Part shown: positions 1-5,397 of the stretch, in pieces | How positions within the stretch are numbered: position 1 is the stretch's first letter | Layout of the letters: the number at the start of each line of letters is the position of its first letter | DNA from: CAZDYP01 sp964509505 | GTDB taxonomy: Bacteria; Chloroflexota; Anaerolineae; JACRMK01 | Reading direction: 5' to 3' | DNA: 6,318 bases | NCBI GenBank assembly: GCA_964509505.1 | Contig: CAZDYP010000230.1 | Coordinates: 1 to 6,318 of the forward strand | Program-made: the position numbers and the translations under genes | Notes under the pieces: model-generated | Told to the model about the DNA's origin: nothing | Seen by the model: the letters and a program-made list of their open reading frames with translations, nothing else | Databases searched by the model: none

Positions 1-2
1 TA

Positions 3-458
3 CAAGGTCGCGTCCTCATGGCAGGCGTCGCGCGAGGCGCACTACTCGTCAGCCATGAGCCGTTGAGTTTTTGGGGCGGCTATGATCAACACACAGGCGA
101 CATCATAGACCGTCGCCATCCACTCGTAGGACAGAACGCGGCAGGACACATTCTAGCGATTCCGTTCACGCGCGGTTCCAGCACGACGACAGCCGTGCTG
201 CTCGAAGCGGTGCGCGCAGGCGTCGCACCCGCCGCTTTACTCACGACCGCTGCGGACAGTTTCTTGATACTCGCTTCGGTTATCGCCGATGAACTATATC
301 ATAAACCCATTCCCATTATCGCGTTGAACCACGCCGATTTTGCGGTCCTGCCGCACGGCGCATGGGCGGAGATGGACGCGCACGGTTGTGTGACTATCAC
401 ATCCCAGAAGACCGGCGAGGTTTTTGGAAACCTCGCCGGTCTCAGAGGGGAGGCGTGA
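3..458 (+). CDS. DUF126 / aconitase X swivel domain (small) subunit, 5' partial
   Basis: This is the small swivel-domain subunit of an aconitase-X type dehydratase. The large subunit would lie off the left edge. Family members dehydrate cis-3-hydroxy-L-proline or, in archaeal-type mevalonate pathways, mevalonate 5-phosphate; the sequence here does not decide which. Hallmarks, numbering from the ATG at 18, are EPLSFWGG at 14-21, a TG-IIDRRHPL block at 26-36, RGSS at 52-55 (the conserved serine loop) and GVAPAALL at about 68-75. The frame stays open upstream to base 3 and encodes QGRVL, which matches the usual family N-terminus, so the ATG at 18 is probably internal and the gene starts outside the window. 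The last 15 or so residues, after VTI, are encoded by a palindrome and look foreign to the family. The stop overlaps the GTG start of the next gene. The family is confident; the substrate is unknown. Confidence 0.85.
   Translation, partial: QGRVLMAGVARGALLVSHEPLSFWGGYDQHTGDIIDRRHPLVGQNAAGHILAIPFTRGSSTTTAVLLEAVRAGVAPAALLTTAADSFLILASVIADELYHKPIPIIALNHADFAVLPHGAWAEMDAHGCVTITSQKTGEVFGNLAGLRGEA
409..442. repeat. Perfect 15-bp palindrome (REP-like hairpin)
   Basis: AGACCGGCGAGGTTT at 409-423 is followed by the loop TTGG (424-427) and the exact reverse complement at 428-442. It lies wholly inside the last codons of the DUF126 gene and ends just before the purine-rich ribosome-binding region of the DUF402 gene. 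No U-tract follows, so it is not a canonical terminator. It resembles dispersed GC-rich palindromes of the form ACC-GCGAGG-CCTCGC-GGT that I recall from environmental bacterial genomes; that resemblance is from memory, not a search. Confidence 0.85.
445..453 (+). promoter_or_regulatory. Ribosome-binding site for DUF402 gene
   Basis: The purine run GAGGGGAGG sits immediately upstream of GTG 455, with only one base between its end and the start codon; counted from the GAGGGG core the gap is 4. It supports GTG 455 as the start rather than the upstream ATG at 362. It follows the 409-442 hairpin within 3 bases, so hairpin folding could affect its access to ribosomes. Confidence 0.55.
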
Positions 459-1027
459 ACAACCTCACCATTTTTTGGCATCACGTTGGGCGCGAACATG
501 GCTTCGGCGCATACGGGCTCGACCTCCGCAAAAATTCGGACAAGCTCATTCGTCAATATCTGGATTTCAAGATTCAACGCATCAAAAGCGGCGTCATCGA
601 GCGGCGCTTCATTCAGATAGACGAACCTACGTTGGTAGAGCTAGCCGCGCAGGATGCGCCCGAAGAACTCTTCATTGGCTATCGCATACAAGAAGGCTTG
701 CAGTATTCATTGAACGTGAAGAAGAGCTGGACGGGTTGGTTGATTGATGTGGTGGACATCTACGCCATTGAGCCCAATTTGTATTGCAGTCGTGATTTGT
801 TTCTGGATGTGCGCGTCAAGCCGTCGGGCGATTACGAATTGATTGACGTGGACGAATTTCGACAAGCCATTGAGTTGGGTATCATTGACCAAGCCACGAC
901 CATCAAAGCCTTGCGTTCATTGGAGTTCGCGCTGGCACAATTGCGCGCCAAACAGTTTCCACCTGTTTGGTTGCGTGAATTGGTCGCTCTCCACGCGCCA
1001 ACCTTATTGAACATCACCGACCACTAA
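455..1027 (+). CDS. DUF402 domain protein (FomD/Ntdp-like)
   Basis: This is a 190-residue soluble protein of the DUF402 family. Characterised relatives hydrolyse phosphoanhydride or phosphoester bonds of nucleotides (the nucleoside tri/diphosphatase Ntdp; FomD in fosfomycin synthesis), using acidic residues that bind divalent metal. The signature is in the second half: WLIDVVDIYA, then D114-LFLD118, a G-containing turn and LIDVDEF (D131, D133, E134), the expected metal-binding acidic cluster, followed by a helix ending the domain. GTG 455 is chosen because it overlaps the upstream stop (GTGA), has a purine-rich ribosome site, and the upstream in-frame codons merely read the DUF126 gene and palindrome in another frame. 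There is no signal peptide or membrane segment. The first 60 residues have no recognised motif. The substrate is unknown. Confidence 0.8.
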   Translation: MNNLTIFWHHVGREHGFGAYGLDLRKNSDKLIRQYLDFKIQRIKSGVIERRFIQIDEPTLVELAAQDAPEELFIGYRIQEGLQYSLNVKKSWTGWLIDVVDIYAIEPNLYCSRDLFLDVRVKPSGDYELIDVDEFRQAIELGIIDQATTIKALRSLEFALAQLRAKQFPPVWLRELVALHAPTLLNITDH

Positions 1028-1055
1028 CACACTTCTTTCTTCTTTCCATTTTTTT

Positions 1056-1083
1056 ACTTGCCACTTGCTACTTGCTACTTGCT
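1056..1083 (+). repeat. 7-bp tandem array upstream of first cyclase gene
   Basis: Four in-phase heptamers occur: ACTTGCC then ACTTGCT three times, plus a partial ACTT. They end 6 bases before ATG 1090 and so occupy the place of a Shine-Dalgarno site. The 1028-1055 stretch before them is pyrimidine-rich and shows no convincing promoter or terminator. The unit differs by one base from ACTGGCT in the array before the second cyclase gene. Confidence 0.85.
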
Positions 1084-1089
1084 ACTTCC

Positions 1090-1419
1090 ATGTTCGGCAA
1101 ACTCACCTACCTTATCTGGCACATCGTCTTTCTCTATGCCATCATCCTGTTTTTGTGGTTGCGCTGGCGCACACTCTTTTGGCGACGTCGGCGCGCGTTT
1201 GCGTGGGCGGCGCTGGGTTCGCTCATTGGCGGTTGGGCGTGGGATGCGTTGGCGGTGCAGCTGGACCTCTGGCATTACGACCCCAACCACATCATCGGTT
1301 GGTGGCTCATCGGTTTACCCATCGAGGAATGGTTATGGATTGTCGGCGTTACGCTGATGTTCGGCATGGTCGCCGTCGTGTTCATCGAGCGCGGCAAAAC
1401 AATGAACAGTGAACAGTGA
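1090..1419 (+). CDS. Lycopene cyclase domain protein, subunit 1 (CarR/CrtYc-CrtYd type)
   Basis: This small integral membrane protein of 109 residues resembles one half of the heterodimeric lycopene cyclase found in Actinobacteria (CrtYc/CrtYd), also fused in archaea and fungi. The enzyme would close beta-ionone (or related) rings on lycopene in the membrane. Family marks are hydrophobic helices near 5-26, 38-58 and 80-101, WD at 51-52, the HYDP turn at 62-65 and the catalytic-region motif LPIEEWLW with P77, E79 and E80. A basic loop RWRTLFWRRRR separates helices 1 and 2. ATG 1090 is preferred over the in-frame TTG 1072, which lies in the heptamer array. No Shine-Dalgarno is present. The last six residues (TMNSEQ) are mostly encoded by the start of the next heptamer array. 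No crtB, crtI or other carotenoid gene is visible nearby. It could be c or d type; I do not assign which. Confidence 0.8.
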   Translation: MFGKLTYLIWHIVFLYAIILFLWLRWRTLFWRRRRAFAWAALGSLIGGWAWDALAVQLDLWHYDPNHIIGWWLIGLPIEEWLWIVGVTLMFGMVAVVFIERGKTMNSEQ

Positions 1420-1498
1420 TCAGTGATCAGTGATTGGTGTTCGATGTTCAGTCGGCAATGACCACTGGCTACTGGCTACTGACTACTGACTACTGACT
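1401..1498 (+). repeat. In-phase heptamer array, 14 x 7 bp
   Basis: The 98 bases can be cut into 14 consecutive 7-mers. The first five (1401-1435) are AATGAAC, AGTGAAC, AGTGATC, AGTGATC and AGTGATT. Four degenerate units follow (1436-1463). The last five (1464-1498) are ACTGGCT twice and ACTGACT three times. The left units read in reverse complement (for example ACTGATC) match the right units at about 5 of 7 bases, so the two halves are roughly inverted copies of one heptamer family. The array begins inside the first cyclase gene, supplies its stop codon, fills the intergenic gap, and ends 10 bases before the second cyclase start. Confidence 0.85.
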
Positions 1499-1508
1499 AC
1501 TTTCTCCC

Positions 1509-1835
1509 ATGTTTCCATCCAACCTCACCTATCTCACCATGACCGTGATCTTCGGTCTGATCTTTCACGCGATTTTGTGGGCGCGCAATGCGCGTTTCTT
1601 GTGGAGCCAGCGTCGTGTTATCCTCAAGGTCATCGCGTACGCCGAAGTATGGACGCTCATCACCGACCCAAGCGGCGGGCTGATGGGCGCGTGGTATTTC
1701 ACGGAAAGCAAAACGCTCGGCTTGTGGTTCTTCGGTGTGATGCCGCCCGAAGATTTGCTTGGCGCGGCCATCACGAGTAGCGCAGCGGCGTGCGCGATTT
1801 TGGTGTTTGGTTATAGCTCAAGAAAATGGATCTAA
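1509..1835 (+). CDS. Lycopene cyclase domain protein, subunit 2 (CarR/CrtYc-CrtYd type)
   Basis: This 108-residue membrane protein is the probable partner of the preceding one in a two-subunit lycopene cyclase. It has hydrophobic helices near 8-25, 37-52 and 83-102, a DP turn at 53-54, GAWYF at 60-64 and the motif VMPPEDLLG with P80, E81 and D82. That motif matches the P-x-E-E/D site of the family, with Asp replacing the second Glu. Both halves begin with a similar LTYL-containing helix and are about the same length, as expected of paralogous subunits. The family match is weaker than for subunit 1 and rests on the motif, topology and adjacency. There is no Shine-Dalgarno; a heptamer array and TTTCTCCC precede the ATG. 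The TAA stop overlaps the AAGGA ribosome site of the TPR gene, so the two are probably co-transcribed. Confidence 0.7.
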   Translation: MFPSNLTYLTMTVIFGLIFHAILWARNARFLWSQRRVILKVIAYAEVWTLITDPSGGLMGAWYFTESKTLGLWFFGVMPPEDLLGAAITSSAAACAILVFGYSSRKWI

Positions 1836-1845
1836 GGATCAACTC

Positions 1846-2340
1846 ATGCCAGACAACTTAATTGAACAACTCGCCGCCGCGCTGCGTTTGCGCGACAAAG
1901 GCAAAGCGCAAGAAGCGCTCCAACTCTTGCTCGATTTGTACGCGTCGTTTCCCGACAATCCTCTTGTGAATTATCATTGCGCCGCCACACATGATGCGCT
2001 TGGCAAAGAGAAGGAAGCCATCCCGTTTTACGAGCGCGCGATTCAACACGGCTTGACGGGCGACGAATTGCGCGGCGCGTTCTTGGGCTTGGGCAGCTCG
2101 TATCGTTGCGTCGGGCAGTATGCCAAAGCGGAGATGACGTTGCGACATGGCTTACAAAAATTTCCGAAGGCGCGCGAGCTCGAAGTCTTCTTGGCAATGG
2201 CGCTCTACAATCAAAAGAAACACGCCGAAGCGATGCAGTTGCTCTTAAAGAACTTGGGCGAAACGACGCGCGAGCCGAACCTCATGCGTTACCAACGCGC
2301 TATCGTGTTTTACGCAGACAAACTCGACCAGCTGTGGTAA
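1846..2340 (+). CDS. Tetratricopeptide repeat protein (TPR_5-like)
   Basis: This is a 164-residue all-helical, soluble TPR protein that probably acts as a protein-protein scaffold; no enzymatic motif is visible. Three or so helix-turn-helix units can be read. They lie around residues 8-38 (LRDKGKAQEALQLLLDLYASFPDN), 40-72 (ALGKEKEAIPFYERAIQHG) and 75-145 (RCVGQYAKAEMTLRHGLQKFP, then a FLAMALYNQKKHAEAMQLLLKNL unit). This order of a long unit, a G-Y-A-A unit, F-P and FLAMAL matches Pfam TPR_5. ATG 1846 is chosen because AAGGA at 1834-1838 sits 7 bases upstream and the TPR pattern starts right after it; a longer in-frame extension would only overlap the cyclase gene. Its partner is unknown. Confidence 0.8.
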   Translation: MPDNLIEQLAAALRLRDKGKAQEALQLLLDLYASFPDNPLVNYHCAATHDALGKEKEAIPFYERAIQHGLTGDELRGAFLGLGSSYRCVGQYAKAEMTLRHGLQKFPKARELEVFLAMALYNQKKHAEAMQLLLKNLGETTREPNLMRYQRAIVFYADKLDQLW

Positions 2341-2381
2341 GCAAACCCATCCACCAACAAACCAATTAACCAACCGTTGCT

Positions 2382-2948
2382 ATGATCGAAATTCATCCCT
2401 ACAATCCCAACTGGCCCCATGAATTCATGGCGCTCGCCGCGTCGTTGCGCCGCGCACTCGGCGACCTCGCCCTGCGGATTGACCACATCGGCTCAACGTC
2501 CGTGCCGCAGCTCGCCGCGAAAGACATCATTGACGTGCAAATCACGGTGCGCGCGTTTGATGAATCGCTCATCACGGCAATGGCAGCGTTGGGCTACACG
2601 TTGCGCGATGATATTGACCATGACCATCGTCCCCCCGACTGGGTTGGCGCAGACAATGAATGGGAAAAACGACTTTTTCGCGCCCCCCCAACCTTGCGCC
2701 GCACGAACACGCACGTGCGTATTGCAGGTCGCGCGAACCAACGCTATGCCTTGTTATTCCGCGATTATCTGCGAGCGCGTCCCGCAGCGGCAGCGGCTTA
2801 TGCCGAATTGAAACGTCGCCTCGCGCCGTTGTTCGCTAACACGGGCGCGTATGCCGATGTCAAAGACCCCGCGTGTGATTTGATTGCAGTCGCCGCAGAA
2901 GATTGGGCGCACGTAACGAACTGGCGACAAGGAGCGTCGGATGCGTGA
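2382..2948 (+). CDS. GrpB/UPF0157 family nucleotidyltransferase-like protein
   Basis: This 188-residue cytoplasmic protein belongs to the GrpB (UPF0157) family, which has a nucleotidyltransferase-like fold but no generally established reaction. The signature is intact: YNPNWP at 7-12, IDHIGSTSVPQLAAKDIIDVQ at about 33-53 containing the GS-T-S loop (37-40) and acidic D48 and D51, then EWEKRLFR and a conserved basic THVRI stretch, and a C-terminal FRDYLRARP helix. Its length fits the family. No Shine-Dalgarno precedes ATG 2382; the 41-base gap is A/C-rich. The stop overlaps the ChrA start by 8 bases, so translation of the two is probably coupled. A link to chromate transport is not established for the family. 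Confidence 0.85.
   Translation: MIEIHPYNPNWPHEFMALAASLRRALGDLALRIDHIGSTSVPQLAAKDIIDVQITVRAFDESLITAMAALGYTLRDDIDHDHRPPDWVGADNEWEKRLFRAPPTLRRTNTHVRIAGRANQRYALLFRDYLRARPAAAAAYAELKRRLAPLFANTGAYADVKDPACDLIAVAAEDWAHVTNWRQGASDA
2929..2934 (+). promoter_or_regulatory. Ribosome-binding site of chrA
   Basis: AAGGAG sits 6 bases before ATG 2941 and lies inside the last codons of the GrpB-family gene. It fixes the transporter start and the 8-base overlap. Confidence 0.8.
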
Positions 2949-4230
2949 CCCATCACGTCTCTACGAAGTCGCCCAATTCTTTCTCAGACTTGGCATCACA
3001 GGCTTCGGCGGTCCCGCCGCACACATCGCCATGATGCACGACGAGGTGGTGAAGCGGCGTCAATGGATTGATGAGCAACACTTCCTCGATCTCATCGGCG
3101 CGACGAACCTCATCCCCGGTCCGAACTCGACGGAGATGGCGATTCAGCTCGGCTTCGTGCGCGCGGGTTGGCTCGGCCTCATCGTCGGCGGCGTGTGCTT
3201 CATCGCGCCCGCCATGTGTATCGTGATGACGCTCGCGTGGGTTTACGCGCAATTTGGCGCGACGGTCACGGCAACGCACATCTTGTACGGTGTGAAGCCC
3301 GTCATCATCGTCATCGTCGCGCAAGCATTGTGGGACTTGGGACGCAAAGCGGTGAAAGGTTGGCTCACAGGCAGCGTTGGCGCAACGGCGCTCGCCTTGT
3401 ATTTTCTCGGCGTCAACGAAATCATGTTGCTGGTCGTCAGCGGGTTGGTGGTGATGGTGATAGCGAATGTGCGGCGCATGAACAGCTCAAGTATGGCAAG
3501 TCTGTTTGTGCCTTTGATTAGCTCAACGCCCGTCGAACAACCATCGGTTGGTTTTTCTAAATCGAGCATCCTGACAGCATGGTGTGCGGTGTCGAAGGAT
3601 GCGAGGGAACTTGCAAGCCGCATGGTTCGACAAGCTCACCATACTTGTTTTCAATTCAGTCAGCTCTGTTTTGACGAGCGACGGTTACCAATGCTAATGC
3701 CATTCGACCTGTCACTCATGTTCTTCACGTTTCTCAAAATTGGCTCGGTGCTGTATGGCAGTGGGTATGTGCTGCTCGCCTTCTTGCGCGCGGATTTTGT
3801 GACACGACTTGGCTGGCTCACCGATCAACAATTGCTCGACGCGATTGCGATTGGGCAAGTCACACCGGGACCTGTGTTGACGACGGCGACGTTCATCGGC
3901 TATGTGCTGGGCGGTGCGCCTGCCGCATTGTTGGCGACGCTTGGCATCTTCTTGCCCGCGTTTGTGTTCGTCGCCCTCAGCAATCCACTCATCCCACGCA
4001 TCCGCAACTCCGCATGGGCAAAGAATCTGTTGGATGGCGTGAACGTCGCCTCACTGGCGCTGATGGCCGCGGTGAGCATACAACTCGGCATGGCGTCACT
4101 CGTTGATCTGTTGACCGTTGCCCTTGCATTGGCGACGTGGGTGTTGCTGTTTCGTTACAAAATCAATTCGACATGGTTGGTGTTGGGAGGAGCGATCATC
4201 GGATGGCTCAGCGGATGGTTCAACGTATGA
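2941..4230 (+). CDS. chrA: Chromate transporter, long-chain bidomain CHR family
   Basis: This inner-membrane transporter of the CHR superfamily has 429 residues. Characterised ChrA proteins export chromate, but many homologues are untested and may carry other anions. There are two homologous halves. The N-terminal CHR domain (about 8-178) has FGGP at 22-25, then a basic K-RRQW loop and PGPNSTE at 59-65. The C-terminal CHR domain (about 255-428) has the parallel marks KIGSVLYGSGY at 266-276 and TPGP at 308-311. Each half has about six hydrophobic segments. The linker (about 180-250) is long, polar and of low quality, containing an imperfect inverted repeat; this makes the protein some 30 residues longer than typical bidomain members. 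The reading frame is intact through it. The gene overlaps GrpB upstream and the Nudix gene downstream (ATGA). Confidence 0.9.
   Translation: MRDPSRLYEVAQFFLRLGITGFGGPAAHIAMMHDEVVKRRQWIDEQHFLDLIGATNLIPGPNSTEMAIQLGFVRAGWLGLIVGGVCFIAPAMCIVMTLAWVYAQFGATVTATHILYGVKPVIIVIVAQALWDLGRKAVKGWLTGSVGATALALYFLGVNEIMLLVVSGLVVMVIANVRRMNSSSMASLFVPLISSTPVEQPSVGFSKSSILTAWCAVSKDARELASRMVRQAHHTCFQFSQLCFDERRLPMLMPFDLSLMFFTFLKIGSVLYGSGYVLLAFLRADFVTRLGWLTDQQLLDAIAIGQVTPGPVLTTATFIGYVLGGAPAALLATLGIFLPAFVFVALSNPLIPRIRNSAWAKNLLDGVNVASLALMAAVSIQLGMASLVDLLTVALALATWVLLFRYKINSTWLVLGGAIIGWLSGWFNV
3576..3645. repeat. Imperfect inverted repeat inside the chrA linker
   Basis: The left arm at 3576-3602 contains AGCATGGTG and TGTCGAA. 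The right arm at 3620-3645 contains TTCGACA and CACCATACT. Aligned as reverse complements they agree at about 21 of 27 positions with a one-base gap; the loop (3603-3619) holds the small palindrome CTTGCAAG at 3610-3617. The right arm encodes MVRQAHH, a peptide I recall as a frequent by-product of dispersed GAGCTTGTCGAAC-type repeats. It lies between the two transporter domains and keeps the frame. Confidence 0.7.
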
Positions 4231-4775
4231 TCTCTCAACCGAATGCCATCACCCTCTATACCGCAGTGGTGTTGCACCACGCGCAACGCTATCTGTTGCT
4301 GCGCCGCGCGCCGACCAAACGCATCGCGCCCAACTTGTGGACGGGCATCGGCGGCAGAGTCGAAGCGGATGAGCTCGACAACCTCAACGCCTCCGTGTTG
4401 CGCGAAGTGGCTGAAGAGACGGGACTCTCTGCCGCCGACATCGAGCGTTTAACGCTTCGTCGCGCGCTGCTGCATAATCGTCCGCACGAGCCGTTGACGT
4501 TGCTGTTATTCTTCACAGGCGAGTTACGCGAACTGCTCACACCCCATTGCACCGAAGGCGCATTGGCATGGCTTACGCCTGAACAGCTGGCGGATTTGCC
4601 CATGCTCGAAACGACGCGCTCCATCTTGCCGCTCGTGATACAAGACCATCAACACGACCCATCGGGAGAGGGGCGCGTGCGCTTAGGTGTTGCGCAATAT
4701 CAAGCCGACGGAAAACTGGAGCGGATTGTGTGGGCATCAGAAAAGGATGAATTCAGAGGGATGAGCGATGAGTGA
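4227..4775 (+). CDS. Nudix hydrolase
   Basis: This 182-residue soluble Nudix hydrolase would cleave a nucleoside diphosphate linked to another moiety; candidates include oxidised nucleotides, but the substrate cannot be read from the sequence. After a strand pair carrying YLLLRRAP (22-29) and NLWTGIGG (36-43), the Nudix box runs from G43 through E49 to R59-E60, E63-E64 and G66. The metal-binding REVAEETGL end is canonical. The spacing between E49 and R59 is nine residues instead of the usual seven. A YLLL-type start and a typical beta-strand LTLLLFFTGE follow. ATG 4227 overlaps the chrA stop (ATGA). An alternative start at ATG 4203 has a better-looking GGAGGAG site (4186-4192) 10 bases upstream and would add eight residues, so the exact start is uncertain. 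Confidence 0.85.
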   Translation: MISQPNAITLYTAVVLHHAQRYLLLRRAPTKRIAPNLWTGIGGRVEADELDNLNASVLREVAEETGLSAADIERLTLRRALLHNRPHEPLTLLLFFTGELRELLTPHCTEGALAWLTPEQLADLPMLETTRSILPLVIQDHQHDPSGEGRVRLGVAQYQADGKLERIVWASEKDEFRGMSDE

Positions 4776-4810
4776 TGTGACAATGCGCTCTTTCTTCTTT
4801 GCCAACATAC

Positions 4811-4816
4811 AAGGAG
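4811..4816 (+). promoter_or_regulatory. Ribosome-binding site of lipoprotein gene
   Basis: AAGGAG with an 8-base spacer precedes ATG 4825. This decides against the earlier in-frame ATGs at 4768 and 4783, which would put extra residues before the signal peptide. Confidence 0.8.
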
Positions 4817-4824
4817 AACGGAAA

Positions 4825-5397
4825 ATGAAACGCACTTTGCATCTCACCATGCTACTGTGTTTATGCGCATGGCTCGTCGCGTGTGACATCGGGAGTTCAG
4901 CGCCCAGTGGCGGCGCGTATCCAGCGCCCAGTGCGCCTGCTTCCGCGCCGCCGACGAGCGCACAACTTGCCGCCACGCCGACGCGAGCGCCGAGCGCCTA
5001 TCCCGCGCCATCGTCGCCCACACGTCCAGCCAACGTCACGCTGCCCGCAGGCGTGTTAGCCATCTATCAACGCACAGGTTGTTTCGCGAGCGTCAACGAA
5101 ACGCTGACCATTCAGCTCGACGGCGTGCTGCAATTTGTCGAGCGTGGCGGATCCAAACAAGGCAAAGTCGCAGCCGAGCGGCTGAACACACTCAAGCAGT
5201 TGTTCGCGCAAGCCGAGTTTGCAAATCTGCAACCGCTCTATCAAGCGACGGGCGCAGACCTCTGCACATATCGCATCACTGCACTCACAAGCAACGCGCA
5301 GGCGCGTGTGGTGACGACGATGGATGCGGCGAAACATCCAGAAATACTCAATCAAGTATTGGCGGAGCTGACGAAGCTGCGCGCGGAGATTAAATGA
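4825..5397 (+). CDS. Secreted lipoprotein with Pro/Ala/Ser linker, unknown domain
   Basis: This 190-residue exported lipoprotein has a short basic start (MKR), a hydrophobic core and the lipobox LVAC ending at C20, so signal peptidase II processing and lipid anchoring are expected. Residues 21 to about 70 are a Pro/Ala/Ser/Thr-rich spacer with internal repetition: AYPAPS occurs twice, and the 12-mer CAGCGCCCAGTG occurs at 4898 and 4922. The mature domain (about 72-190) begins IYQRTGCF, has an LDGVLQFV hairpin-like stretch, an amphipathic helix, LQPLYQATGADLCTYRI, and a C-terminal helix rich in Leu and Lys. C86 and C147 could pair as a disulfide. The layout (strand with a GC/GG-F motif, DG turn, helix, DxYxY-like strand) recalls small secreted proteins resembling protease-inhibitor-like domains, but I do not assign a family. 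Stop 5395-5397 abuts the serpin remnant. Confidence 0.75.
   Translation: MKRTLHLTMLLCLCAWLVACDIGSSAPSGGAYPAPSAPASAPPTSAQLAATPTRAPSAYPAPSSPTRPANVTLPAGVLAIYQRTGCFASVNETLTIQLDGVLQFVERGGSKQGKVAAERLNTLKQLFAQAEFANLQPLYQATGADLCTYRITALTSNAQARVVTTMDAAKHPEILNQVLAELTKLRAEIK

Noticed and set aside
18..20. ATG as the true start of the AcnX small subunit
   Set aside because: The in-frame upstream codons QGRVL match the family's usual N-terminus and no ribosome site precedes the ATG, so the gene probably begins outside the window.
409..442. Rho-independent terminator
   Set aside because: The stem is strong but no run of T follows and it lies inside coding sequence just before a coupled gene.
362..454. ATG 362 as start of the DUF402 gene
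   Set aside because: The extra residues only read through the AcnX coding region and palindrome in another frame. GTG 455 has the ribosome site and the stop-start overlap.
1401..1498. CRISPR array
   Set aside because: The units are 7 bp and contiguous, without spacers. They are simple tandem repeats.
2341..2381. AC-rich gap before GrpB as a repeat or promoter
   Set aside because: The short CCAAC-like words are irregular and no -35/-10 pair is convincing.
3539..3558. Small terminator-like hairpin AACCA/TGGTT followed by T-rich DNA
   Set aside because: The stem is only 5 bp and lies inside the intact chrA reading frame.
3243..3623. 126-codon minus-strand open frame
   Set aside because: It is antisense to the intact chromate transporter and carries no recognisable motif.
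4203..4226. ATG 4203 as the sure start of the Nudix gene
   Set aside because: It has a good ribosome site but needs a 28-base overlap with chrA. The ATGA at 4227 is more typical, so it is kept only as an alternative.
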